Source: Vibrio celticus
Lineage (GTDB): Bacteria > Pseudomonadota > Gammaproteobacteria > Enterobacterales > Vibrionaceae
Length of the DNA stretch: 64,000 bases
Direction of reading: 5' to 3'
Assembly: GCF_024347335.1 (NCBI RefSeq)
Contig: NZ_AP025463.1
Span: 2,976,001 to 3,040,000, forward strand
A model generated the notes under the pieces. It was not told the DNA's origin and ran no database searches. It worked only from the letters and a program-made list of their open reading frames with translations. The position numbers and the translations under genes were made by a program. Shown here one piece after another: positions 26,970 through 35,623 of this stretch. Every line of letters starts with the position of its first letter. Positions within the stretch are counted from its first letter, which is position 1.

Positions 26970-27470
26970 CTATTTGCTTTCGTCTTTCTTACGGAAACCA
27001 TCTAAGATGATCATCGCAGCACCGATACAGATTCCCATATCCGCTAAGTTAAATGCAGGCCAGTGGTAAGTGCCCCAGTAGAAGTCTAAGTAATCGACAA
27101 CAAAGCCGTGTACGACTCGGTCAAACACATTACCTACCGCGCCACCAATGATGATCGCATAAGCAATGTTATTCCACTTCTCTGTTGCTGGTAGTTTGCT
27201 CATCCAGTACGTCAGCATACCTGTTACCGCAAATGCGATACCCGTAAATAACCAACGCTGCCAACCACTTTGATCACTCAAGAAGCTAAACGCTGCACCG
27301 TAGTTATGCACGTACAGAAAGTTAAAGAATGGCAGCACCTCAATACGGTTTGCCCAACCATAACCCATGTTGTCCATGACAAAGAGTTTAATGCCGATAT
27401 CAGCCAAGAAGACCAATAGAGCCAGCCATAACCAACGTACACCAGATTGTTTTAACGAAACTTCACTCAT
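26970..27470 (-). CDS. lspA: lipoprotein signal peptidase (signal peptidase II)
   Basis: Inner-membrane aspartyl protease that removes signal peptides from diacylglyceryl-prolipoproteins, acting after Lgt (also in this window). The protein is 166 residues with four TM helices. Both catalytic Asp motifs are seen: GGAVGNVFDRV...VVDYLDF and FNLADMGICIG. It lies downstream of ileS in the usual ileS-lspA order, but with a hairpin at 27563-27590 in between. Confidence 0.96.
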   Translation of the reverse strand: MSEVSLKQSGVRWLWLALLVFLADIGIKLFVMDNMGYGWANRIEVLPFFNFLYVHNYGAAFSFLSDQSGWQRWLFTGIAFAVTGMLTYWMSKLPATEKWNNIAYAIIIGGAVGNVFDRVVHGFVVDYLDFYWGTYHWPAFNLADMGICIGAAMIILDGFRKKDESK

Positions 27471-27562
27471 TTCTATTCCTAGTATTTACGAAGTTGGTAT
27501 TCATTGTTAGTCACTTTAAGTGACCTTGATTACCAACTTGGTTAAACACATTTCCTATAACT

Positions 27563-27590
27563 AAAAATAACCCCAGTTGATACTGGGGCT
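27563..27590 (-). terminator. hairpin terminator or attenuator between ileS and lspA
   Basis: Minus-strand stem ACTGGGG...CCCCAGT, 7 bp with a 4-nt loop, then TTATTTTTAG. The T run is interrupted, so read-through is likely. Confidence 0.6.
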
Positions 27591-27627
27591 ATGATTTTTA
27601 CAAAAAGTTCAGTCTTTCTCTGAGTCG

Positions 27628-30486
27628 TTATGCGAACTTGCGCACTTCGCCTTCACCGTCGATGTTCGACACACAACGACCACAAATTTTCTCGTGACCT
27701 TCAATTGTGCCTACATCTGGAGTGTGGTGCCAGCAACGGTCACACTTCTCAGCTTCAGTTGCTGCAACTTCAACGTATAGACCTTCAACGTCTGTCGCTT
27801 GAGCTGTATCAGACTTCTCGCTCAGTGGCTTAACAACAGCTGCAGAAGTGATAAGTACGAAACGTAGCTCATCTTCTAGCTTATTGATTTTAGCCGCTAG
27901 TGCATCGTCAGCGTATAGAGTAACTTCAGCTTGCAGTGCACCACCGATCGTTTTCTCTTTACGAGCATCTTCAAGAAGCTTGTTCACTGCACCACGAACA
28001 GACTGGATCTCAGTCCAGAATTCGTTGCTTAGCTCTTCGCCTTCAGCAAGACCAAATAGACCTTCGAACCACTCACCTGTGAATACGAACGTGTCGCGCT
28101 CACCCGGCATTTCATTCCAGATTTCATCTGCAGTGAACGACATGATAGGTGCCATCCAACGAACTAGAGCTTCTACGATGTAGTAAAGCGCCGTTTGACA
28201 GCTACGTTGAGCATGGCTGCCCTGCTTCGCTGTGTACTGACGGTCTTTAATTACGTCTAGGTAGAAAGAACCCATTTCGATAGAACAGAACTGCATTAGA
28301 CGTTGAGTCACACCGTGAGTGTTGTACTCGCCGTATGCTTTAATAATCTCTTCTTGTGCAGCTTGAGCACGGCCAACAGCCCAGCGATCAAGTGCAACCA
28401 TCTCTTCAGCAGGAACTAGGTCAGTTTCAGGGTTGAAACCGTTCAAGTTCGCTAGGAAGAAACGCGCTGTGTTACGAATACGACGGTAAGCATCCGCTGA
28501 ACGCTTCAGGATTTCATCAGAAACCGCAACTTCACCCGTGTAGTCTGTAGAAGCAACCCATAGACGCAGGATATCTGCACCTAGCTTGTTAGTTACGTCT
28601 TTAGGAGCAACAACGTTACCGATAGATTTAGACATCTTACGGCCGTTACCATCAACCACGAAACCGTGTGTTAGTACTTGCTTGTACGGTGCTTCGTCTT
28701 TCATCGCGATAGATGAAATTAGAGAAGACTGGAACCAGCCACGGTGTTGGTCTGAACCTTCAAGGTAAAGATCAGCACTGTGAGTACGCTCTTCGTTCGG
28801 GAAGTTGTACTCTTCACGAGAATCAACAACAGAGAAGTGCGTAACACCTGAGTCGAACCATACGTCTAGCGTATCCATTACTTTTTCGTACTTATCAGCG
28901 TCTTCTGCGCCCATAAGTTCAGCAGCGTCTACATCCCACCAAGCTTGAATGCCTTTCTCTTCAACTAGCTTCGCTACTTTTTCAATAAGTGCAGGGCTTT
29001 CTGGGTGAAGTTCTGCTGTTTCTTTATGAACGAACAGAGCAATTGGCACACCCCAAGTACGTTGACGAGAAATACACCACTCAGGGCGACCTTCAACCAT
29101 GCCTTCGATACGGCTTTGACCCCATTCAGGCAACCACTCAACACTCTTGATTGACTCTAGTGCTTTAGCACGTAGGCCAGCTTGATCCATAGAGATGAAC
29201 CATTGTGGTGTTGCGCGGAAGATGATTGGAGTTTTGTGTCTCCAACAGTGTGGGTAGCTGTGCTCGTAAGCGTGGTGATGTAGAAGTGCACCTTTCTCTT
29301 TTAGAACTTCTAAAACAGAGTCGTTCGCTTTGAATACGTGCTGACCGGCAAATAGCTCAGTATCTGGCAGGTAAACGCCGTTTGAACCAACTGGGTTAGC
29401 GATTTCTAGGTTGTACTTTTTACCAACCACGAAATCCTCTTGACCGTGGCCAGGCGCAGTGTGAACCACACCAGTACCTGAATCCGTTGTAACGTGGTCA
29501 CCAAGAACAGCAGGAACAGTAAAGTCGTAGAACGGGTGGTTGAACTGAGAAAGCTCAAGATCAGCACCTGTAGCAAAACCAAGGTTGTGGAAGTGCTCGA
29601 TACCTGCACGATCCATTACGTCTTTTGCTAGTTCAGAAGCAACAACGATACGTTGAGCAGGCTGGTCGCCATTCGCTTCAACTTGGATAAGCACGTATTC
29701 AAGATCATCACGTAGACATACTGCGCGGTTAGCTGGCAGAGTCCATGGTGTTGTCGTCCAGATAACGATAGAAATTTCGCCTTGACCCGCATGACCTTCA
29801 GCTAGAGTGAATTTCTCTAGAAGCGCCGCTTCGTCAGCTGCTGTAAATTTCACATCGATAGATGGAGAAACTTTATCTTTGTATTCAACTTCAGCTTCAG
29901 CCAGAGCAGAACCACAGTCAGTGCACCAGTGAACAGGCTTGAAACCTTTAAGAAGGTGACCTTTATCTGCGATTTTGCCAAGAGAACGAATGATGTTCGC
30001 TTCAGTGCCGAAATCCATAGTGCGGTAAGGTTTGTCCCACTCGCCCATGATGCCAAGACGTTTGAAGCTCTCTTTCTGACCTTCAACTTGACCCGCAGCG
30101 TACTTACGACACTCTTCGCGGAATTCAGCAGCCGAAATCTTCTGACCAGGCTTACCTTTCTTCTTCTCAACCATTAGCTCGATTGGAAGACCGTGACAGT
30201 CCCAACCAGGGATGTACGGTGCATCAAAACCAGAAAGGGTCTTAGATTTGATAATAATGTCTTTAAGAATCTTATTCAGCGCGTGGCCAATGTGAATGTC
30301 GCCGTTCGCGTATGGAGGGCCATCATGCAGTACGAAAGATTTTTTACCTTTCTTTGCCTTACGGATTTCGCCGTAAAGATCTTCTTTGTACCAACGCTTC
30401 AGCATTTCTGGCTCACGATTTGCCAGATTGCCGCGCATTGGGAACCCTGTTTCTGGTAAGTTCAGGGTATCTTTATAATCACTCAT
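27628..30486 (-). CDS. ileS: isoleucyl-tRNA synthetase
   Basis: Class I synthetase that charges tRNA-Ile and edits misactivated valine. The protein is 952 residues (E. coli 938). The HIGH motif is in GDIHIGHALNKIL, the CP1 editing insert in the middle third (TDSGTGVVHTAPGHGQED), and KMSKS in NGRKMSKSIGNV. The C-terminal zinc finger has CDRCWHH and KICGRC. It is a bacterial-type (mupirocin-sensitive class) enzyme by its layout. Downstream of ribF, upstream of lspA. Confidence 0.97.
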   Translation of the reverse strand: MSDYKDTLNLPETGFPMRGNLANREPEMLKRWYKEDLYGEIRKAKKGKKSFVLHDGPPYANGDIHIGHALNKILKDIIIKSKTLSGFDAPYIPGWDCHGLPIELMVEKKKGKPGQKISAAEFREECRKYAAGQVEGQKESFKRLGIMGEWDKPYRTMDFGTEANIIRSLGKIADKGHLLKGFKPVHWCTDCGSALAEAEVEYKDKVSPSIDVKFTAADEAALLEKFTLAEGHAGQGEISIVIWTTTPWTLPANRAVCLRDDLEYVLIQVEANGDQPAQRIVVASELAKDVMDRAGIEHFHNLGFATGADLELSQFNHPFYDFTVPAVLGDHVTTDSGTGVVHTAPGHGQEDFVVGKKYNLEIANPVGSNGVYLPDTELFAGQHVFKANDSVLEVLKEKGALLHHHAYEHSYPHCWRHKTPIIFRATPQWFISMDQAGLRAKALESIKSVEWLPEWGQSRIEGMVEGRPEWCISRQRTWGVPIALFVHKETAELHPESPALIEKVAKLVEEKGIQAWWDVDAAELMGAEDADKYEKVMDTLDVWFDSGVTHFSVVDSREEYNFPNEERTHSADLYLEGSDQHRGWFQSSLISSIAMKDEAPYKQVLTHGFVVDGNGRKMSKSIGNVVAPKDVTNKLGADILRLWVASTDYTGEVAVSDEILKRSADAYRRIRNTARFFLANLNGFNPETDLVPAEEMVALDRWAVGRAQAAQEEIIKAYGEYNTHGVTQRLMQFCSIEMGSFYLDVIKDRQYTAKQGSHAQRSCQTALYYIVEALVRWMAPIMSFTADEIWNEMPGERDTFVFTGEWFEGLFGLAEGEELSNEFWTEIQSVRGAVNKLLEDARKEKTIGGALQAEVTLYADDALAAKINKLEDELRFVLITSAAVVKPLSEKSDTAQATDVEGLYVEVAATEAEKCDRCWHHTPDVGTIEGHEKICGRCVSNIDGEGEVRKFA

Positions 30487-30549
30487 CGATTCTTAATTCC
30501 GTTATATTGGGCGAAGTTAGACATTATGTTAATCGGTGGAATCATCCGA

Positions 30550-31485
30550 TTAATTCTTTAGCTGAAGCAGCCACACCCTTGCGGCTTCAGCATCCAATTC
30601 TATTTGATTCTTTAGTGCGTCGAACGATTCAAATTTTATCTCGTCGCGCAGTTTGTGCAAAAGTCGTACTTCTAACTGTTTACCATATAAATTGGCTTTA
30701 AAGTCAAAAAAATGCACTTCTAATTGCTGCCTTACCCCATTAACTGTTGGTCGTTGTCCAATATTAGCAACGCCACCGACAGGAACACCGTCGATATCCA
30801 AAGCTTCAACAACATACACTCCCGATACAGGAGAAACACAACGCTTTAATGGAATATTAGCGGTAGGGAAACCGATAGTTCTCCCTAGTTTTCGACCATG
30901 GGACACTCGACCACTAATACTGTAATCACGTCCTAACATGGTAGCACTTGCAGCCAAGTCATCGACCGCTAATGCATTTCGTATCTCAGTACTGCTTACT
31001 CGTAATTGGTTTAAGCAATAGCTTTGGGTGCTTACCACCTCAAAACCGTACTTCTCGCCCGCCTCTTTGAGCATAGCGAAATTGCCAGTGCGACCTTTAC
31101 CAAAGCAAAAATCGTCACCAACCACCAAGAACTTCACACCAAGCTTATCAACCAAAAGATCCTTAATGAATGCTTCCGCGGATAAACTTGCAAAATACTG
31201 ATTAAAATTAACGCACAATAAGCGACTGATATCTAGCTTGCTCAGTTGCACGTATTTATCTCGTAAGCGAGTTAAACGTGCTGGCGCTTTATCTCGGGCA
31301 AACAGCTCCATAGGCTGCGGCTCAAACGTCATAACAACAGAAGGTAGCCCTAATGCTGCAGCTTGTTTAGAAACCTGACTCAGAACCTCTTGATGTCCTA
31401 AATGAACACCATCGAAGTTACCTATGGTTAATACACAGCCATGATGCTGCGCTTTAATATTGTGTATACCTCGGATCAGTTCCAT
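30550..31485 (-). CDS. ribF: bifunctional riboflavin kinase / FAD synthetase
   Basis: Makes FMN from riboflavin and then FAD. The protein is 311 residues (E. coli 313). The N-terminal FAD synthetase (nucleotidyltransferase) domain starts with TIGNFDGVHLGHQEVL, containing the HxGH motif, and has VVGDDFCFGKGRTG and STEIR. The C-terminal riboflavin kinase domain has GRTIGFPTANIPL and GVYVV. It sits between murJ and ileS as in many gammaproteobacteria. Confidence 0.96.
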   Translation of the reverse strand: MELIRGIHNIKAQHHGCVLTIGNFDGVHLGHQEVLSQVSKQAAALGLPSVVMTFEPQPMELFARDKAPARLTRLRDKYVQLSKLDISRLLCVNFNQYFASLSAEAFIKDLLVDKLGVKFLVVGDDFCFGKGRTGNFAMLKEAGEKYGFEVVSTQSYCLNQLRVSSTEIRNALAVDDLAASATMLGRDYSISGRVSHGRKLGRTIGFPTANIPLKRCVSPVSGVYVVEALDIDGVPVGGVANIGQRPTVNGVRQQLEVHFFDFKANLYGKQLEVRLLHKLRDEIKFESFDALKNQIELDAEAARVWLLQLKN

Positions 31486-31555
31486 TATGATCAGCTAAAA
31501 CCTGTTATTTGCATCATTTATTGTGTGAAACCGACGGATTATATACTAATCAGTA

Positions 31556-33118
31556 TTAATCTGTCGCTGCTTTTAAATGTTTTACTCGGATACCTAAAAT
31601 CAGTACCGAAACAATATAAACAAAGCCACCAAGTCCAATCAAGCCTGTTAATGTCAGCGCTCTCTGACTGAAGCTCCATTCAAGCCAATGTTGCATATTA
31701 TCCAGCTGCCATAAAATAGCCGCTACCATCACCACACCTGAGATAATCAATTTGGCACTAAACAACAAGGTTGTCTTAGTTAATTGATACACACCCGCAA
31801 GGTGTAATCCACGATATAACAATGCCATATTCACAAAGGCAGACAGTGCCGTCGCTATCGCCAAACCCACATAACCATAGAAATAAGCAAAGATCGCGTT
31901 AAACACCATATTGGTCACCATAGCGATAATGCCGTACTTAACCGGTGTTTTGGTATCTTGGCGAGAGTAATAGCCCGGAGCTAAAACTTTAATCAGCATG
32001 AAATTAAGCAAGCCTGACGCGTAAGCCACCAATGACATCGATGCCTGCTGTACATCATGTGGAGAAAACTCACCGCGCATGAATAACACCATCAGCATTG
32101 GTTTAGCTAAAACGATAAGACCTAACATCGCAGGAATACCAAGCAGCAACACCATGCGTACGCCCCAATCCATAGTATGCGCGAACCCTTCCCCTTGAGC
32201 ATCTACGTGTTTACGAGATAAAGCAGGAAGAATCACGGTCGCAATCGCGATACCGAATAAACCGAGAGGAAATTCAAGCAGTCGGTCTGAGTAGTACAAC
32301 CAACTGATAGAGCCTGTTGCGAGGAAGCTGGCAATAAAGGTATCAAACAATAAGTTGATTTGACTGACCGATACACCGAACAAAGCAGGGATCATTAATG
32401 TGCGGATCTTAACCACGCCCGGATCTCTCCAGCCCCATTTCGGCTTAACTAACACGCCCGCTTTGATCAAGAAAGGCATTTGGAAAAGGAATTGGACTAA
32501 GCCGCCAAGAAACACACCAATGGCTAAACCAATTTCTGGTTGTTCTAAATTAGGAGAGATAAACCACGCAGCGCCTATGATCATCACGTTCAAGAACACA
32601 GGCGTAAAAGAAGAGACCGCAAACTTACCTAATGTATTAAGAATGGCCCCAGATAAAGCAACGAAGGTGATAAACCATAAATAAGGAAAGGTAATCTTGA
32701 GCATAAAGCTCGCTAGCTCAAATTTGGGTGCTGATGGGCCATCATTTAGCCAGTCGATAAACCAACCCGCACCAAACATCGCGGTGATCACTCCAGAGCC
32801 CAATACCCCGACAATGGTGACAATAGAAACTAAAACCCCGAGCGTACCCGACACCTTAGCAATTAAATCTCGTGTCTTATCTTTATCGCCTGCGGCGTGA
32901 TATTCCGTTAATACAGGAACAAACGCTTGAGAAAACGCACCTTCTGCAAAAAGTCGACGTAAGAAATTAGGAATTTTATTAGCGAAGAAAAATACATCGG
33001 CACTCGCTCCTGCCCCCATCAAATTTGCTACTACTACATCACGTACTAGCCCCAACACACGGGAAACAAAAGTCATTGCGCTGACAATCAGCCCTGACTT
33101 TAATAGTCGTTTACTCAC
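31556..33118 (-). CDS. murJ: lipid II flippase MurJ (MviN)
   Basis: Essential inner-membrane flippase that moves lipid II to the periplasm. The frame opens at a GTG at 33133, but a second GTG at 33118 (MSKRLLKSGL) has an AGAGG ribosome-binding site 5 nt upstream and matches the family N-terminus; 520 residues, 14 predicted TM helices. Conserved features: SRVLGLVRDVVVANLMGAGASADVFFFANKIPNFLRRLFAEGAF and FSSRL-type GLFGIAIATVILPALSR. It precedes ribF in the same direction, 70 nt apart. Confidence 0.94.
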   Translation of the reverse strand: MSKRLLKSGLIVSAMTFVSRVLGLVRDVVVANLMGAGASADVFFFANKIPNFLRRLFAEGAFSQAFVPVLTEYHAAGDKDKTRDLIAKVSGTLGVLVSIVTIVGVLGSGVITAMFGAGWFIDWLNDGPSAPKFELASFMLKITFPYLWFITFVALSGAILNTLGKFAVSSFTPVFLNVMIIGAAWFISPNLEQPEIGLAIGVFLGGLVQFLFQMPFLIKAGVLVKPKWGWRDPGVVKIRTLMIPALFGVSVSQINLLFDTFIASFLATGSISWLYYSDRLLEFPLGLFGIAIATVILPALSRKHVDAQGEGFAHTMDWGVRMVLLLGIPAMLGLIVLAKPMLMVLFMRGEFSPHDVQQASMSLVAYASGLLNFMLIKVLAPGYYSRQDTKTPVKYGIIAMVTNMVFNAIFAYFYGYVGLAIATALSAFVNMALLYRGLHLAGVYQLTKTTLLFSAKLIISGVVMVAAILWQLDNMQHWLEWSFSQRALTLTGLIGLGGFVYIVSVLILGIRVKHLKAATD

Positions 33119-33293
33119 AGAAACCTCTGACACTGGTTGATTACTTTCAAGCGAGGATAAATACTATCCTGTCCTAAGAAGCATATTTATTAGCATTGGT
33201 CTAAAAATGCTGTTAGAATCCCCGCCATCTTAACCGCGATGACCTTTCCATACCAAAGTTTGTTTGGCTACGATTGGTTTTTGCACAAATCAT

Positions 33294-33330
33294 TTGACAA
33301 TTAAGCGCTAATGAGGGATAGTCCTCGCCC
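33294..33330 (+). promoter_or_regulatory. rpsT promoter with GC-rich discriminator
   Basis: A perfect -35 TTGACA (33294-33299), 17-bp spacer, -10-like GATAGT (33317-33322), then CCTCGCCC before the presumed start site. GC-rich discriminators are typical of stringently controlled ribosomal promoters. The same stretch also forms an inverted repeat, TGACAATTAAG with CTTAAATTGTCA (33330-33341). Confidence 0.55.
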
Positions 33331-33369
33331 TTAAATTGTCACCGAACTAAGTTTTTGGGAGTTAGACCC

Positions 33370-33630
33370 TTGGCAAACAGTAAATCTGCTAAGAAGCGCG
33401 CTATCCAAGCTGAGAAACGTCGCCAGCACAATGCTAGCCGTCGTTCTATGATGCGCACTTACATGAAAAAGACTATCGCAGCTATCGCAGCTGGTGATAA
33501 AGAAGCTGCAACTGCTGCTCTTGTAGAAGTTACACCACTTCTTGACCGTATGGCGACTAAAGGCCTTATTCATAAGAATAAAGCTGCACGTCATAAGTCT
33601 CGTTTCGCTGCTGCAATCAAAGCTCTTTAA
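33370..33630 (+). CDS. rpsT: 30S ribosomal protein S20
   Basis: Primary binding protein of the 16S rRNA 5' and 3' minor domains. The frame is open from 33355, but the family N-terminus MANSKSAKKRAIQAEKRRQHNASRRSM begins at the TTG at 33370, with a GGGAG ribosome-binding site. E. coli rpsT also uses UUG, which limits its translation and takes part in autoregulation. The protein is 86 residues and very basic. Divergent from murJ. A perfect palindromic terminator follows. Confidence 0.96.
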   Translation: MANSKSAKKRAIQAEKRRQHNASRRSMMRTYMKKTIAAIAAGDKEAATAALVEVTPLLDRMATKGLIHKNKAARHKSRFAAAIKAL

Positions 33631-33656
33631 TAGAAATTTGATTACAACGCAAAACG

Positions 33657-33686
33657 AAAAAAACCGGCCTAGGCCGGTTTTTTTAT
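33657..33686 (+). terminator. rho-independent terminator after rpsT
   Basis: AACCGGCC/GGCCGGTT palindrome flanked by an A run and T7. Confidence 0.92.
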
Positions 33687-33803
33687 ATTTAAATTTTGAG
33701 TAACGCTTTTATTTTACGTGCTAACAGCCGTTTTTCTGACCGATAAAAAATTTAGCAGATAGATAAAACAAACAATCAGGAAAATAAATAGAGAAGCAAA
33801 TTG

Positions 33804-33867
33804 GTACGTAGATAGGTAGATAAGTAGGTAGGAAAGTAGGAAAGTAGGAAAGTAGGAAAGTAGGAAA
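33804..33867. repeat. simple-sequence repeat: five perfect GTAGGAAA units after a decayed GTAG tetranucleotide tract
   Basis: GTAGGAAA occurs at 33828, 33836, 33844, 33852 and 33860 without a change. The 24 bases before it keep a 4-bp register (GTAC GTAG ATAG GTAG ATAA GTAG), so the whole block grew from a tetramer. It lies in the gap between rpsT and hlyU. Confidence 0.9.
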
Positions 33868-33950
33868 ACATTAACGTTCAATGTGAAATACTAACACTTC
33901 CTTGTGTCATTCTATCGCTGATAAGAAATCCCCCTCCCACCAGCAATAAG

Positions 33951-34244
33951 CTACTTGCAGTAAATACCATGCAGTAGGTTAATCATCGCTTTTACTTCTT
34001 CACTACTCAATGTGTAATACACAGTTTGAGCTTCTTTGCGAGTTTCGACCAAACCATCTCTTCTCAACCAAGCAAGATGTTGAGATAAAGCAGACTGACT
34101 CAGTTCCAACTTGCCACACAACTCCCCAACCGACAGTTCAGTACCATGTAATAGGCACAAAATCTGTAAGCGACGCTCGTTAGCCATGGCTTTAAGTAGA
34201 ATCACAGCTTGTGCTGAGTTCTTCTCCATCTCTTTTAAGTTCAT
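33951..34244 (-). CDS. hlyU: HlyU, ArsR-family winged-helix virulence regulator
   Basis: DNA-binding activator of haemolysin and other toxin genes in vibrios, usually acting by relieving H-NS silencing. The protein is 97 residues. The sequence follows V. cholerae HlyU closely as I remember it (MEKNSAQAVILLKAMANERRLQILCLL, LSQSALSQHLAWLRRDGLVETRKEAQTVYYTLSS). The HTH is at about 50-75. There is no ELCVCDL-type metal site, as expected for this non-metal-sensing subgroup. Cys residues at about 30, 43 and 96 may be redox-active. It lies next to nhaR. Confidence 0.9.
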   Translation of the reverse strand: MNLKEMEKNSAQAVILLKAMANERRLQILCLLHGTELSVGELCGKLELSQSALSQHLAWLRRDGLVETRKEAQTVYYTLSSEEVKAMINLLHGIYCK

Positions 34245-34344
34245 AGTTTGGCTCCCTACAACCTTTACGCCAACTACGGGCTATCAGTATTTCCGGCATA
34301 TGGTGGAACTATGATAATCGATATCAATTCATTAACAAACTAAC

Positions 34345-35235
34345 TCATTCGAACAATTTGCTAAAATCTGCGTCACATACGTTTTTTACTGCTGGATGTT
34401 GGATCATCCTCTCAGCAAATATGACGTAGTACTCCTCTTTTAACTCTTCAATACCGCCTAATAGTTGCAGTGATGTGTCTTCTTCAACTTCAGACATATA
34501 AAGCGTCGGTGCTAAGAATATCGCGTCATGATGGTAACGAGCAAAAGCCTTCATCAATGCGGCATCATCAAACTCACCTAAAATATCAGGCTTTAGCCCT
34601 TGTCTATCAAACCATTGCAGCACTTTACGCCCCATTGAGGTTCGGCTACCAGGGATCAAAAGCTTTCTTTGCTCCAATACAGCAGGGAAATTAACACCTT
34701 CAACCTGACCTGAACTAAAAAAGCTCATTCCACTCTCACCCAACTTTTTACTGAACAGGCCCGGGCTTTGACTAGAGTCCACCGGACAGTCAGACAAAAT
34801 CATATCGAGCTTATGTTGAGATAGTTGCTCAAGTAGCATTTCATGGGTCGATTCAAAACAGCGCAAGTGAATGCTGTTATCTGGAGGAATGGTCGACATC
34901 AGTATCTTACTGACGAGTCTTTTAGAGAGCGCATCCGCGACGCCAACATCAAACAGAATATTGGAGTGCTGGCTGTAATTCACGATATCCAGCATCTCGT
35001 AACTCAGGCCAAACATACGATCGGCATATTTAAAGACCAGTTGCCCAAGCTCTGTAGGCTCCACACTTCGGCCATTACGCTTGGTCAACTTGCCATCCAT
35101 GCGCTCTTCCAAGGCTTTTATCTGCCCCGTTACCGTTTGTGGTGTTAGAAATAGGGCTTCTGCAGCTTTAGTAACAGAGCCTTGCTTGCAAACCATCCAG
35201 AAGTAATACAGATGGTTGTAGTTGAGATGCGACAT
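34345..35235 (-). CDS. nhaR: LysR-family regulator NhaR
   Basis: Sodium-responsive activator; in E. coli it controls nhaA and other stress genes. The ATG at 35235 (MSHLNYNHLYYFW) is the family start, giving 296 residues (E. coli 301). The N-terminal winged HTH spans about 1-65 (SVTKAAEALFLTPQTVTGQIKALEERM) and a LysR substrate-binding domain follows. nhaA is not adjacent here. The neighbouring nptA is a sodium-coupled transporter, so sodium responsiveness of that gene is conceivable but unproven. Confidence 0.92.
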   Translation of the reverse strand: MSHLNYNHLYYFWMVCKQGSVTKAAEALFLTPQTVTGQIKALEERMDGKLTKRNGRSVEPTELGQLVFKYADRMFGLSYEMLDIVNYSQHSNILFDVGVADALSKRLVSKILMSTIPPDNSIHLRCFESTHEMLLEQLSQHKLDMILSDCPVDSSQSPGLFSKKLGESGMSFFSSGQVEGVNFPAVLEQRKLLIPGSRTSMGRKVLQWFDRQGLKPDILGEFDDAALMKAFARYHHDAIFLAPTLYMSEVEEDTSLQLLGGIEELKEEYYVIFAERMIQHPAVKNVCDADFSKLFE

Positions 35236-35623
35236 AGATGTGCCGTAATAAAAGAGTAGATACCCTTTTATATCAAATATGACACCGCCACTCAACAAAC
35301 TCGGAAAAACCTAACAAAATATGCATTTATCACTTATTTTTTCGAAGTGTCTGATTTCATAATGTAATATTTCAGCGATTATTTTCAATTTTTTTCTAAC
35401 TTTTAAGATCTATATCACCTATAGAGTTACCATTAAAAATCAAACAAAAACAAAAAGTTAAAACAACCACATTAGCTATGAGAATATTTAAAGAGTAAAT
35501 CATCACAAAAAAGTCCGACCTAAACCAAAATGTAATATTACTGAAATATTTCCCCTCTAACATCACGCTCAGATTAAACAAACAGACCAAACACAGACTT
35601 AAACGGTCCAATGGAGAAAACAT
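35236..35623. promoter_or_regulatory. AT-rich nhaR/nptA divergent promoter region
   Basis: Nearly 390 bases with no coding frame I believe. It carries a perfect 10-bp inverted pair 165 bp apart, AATATTTCAG at 35366-35375 and CTGAAATATT at 35541-35550, each embedded next to a TGTAATATT copy. Possibly a looping operator for nptA; no known motif recognised. Confidence 0.35.

Noticed and set aside
30312..30701. 129-codon plus-strand frame
   Set aside because: Antisense to ileS and ribF, both complete and well conserved.
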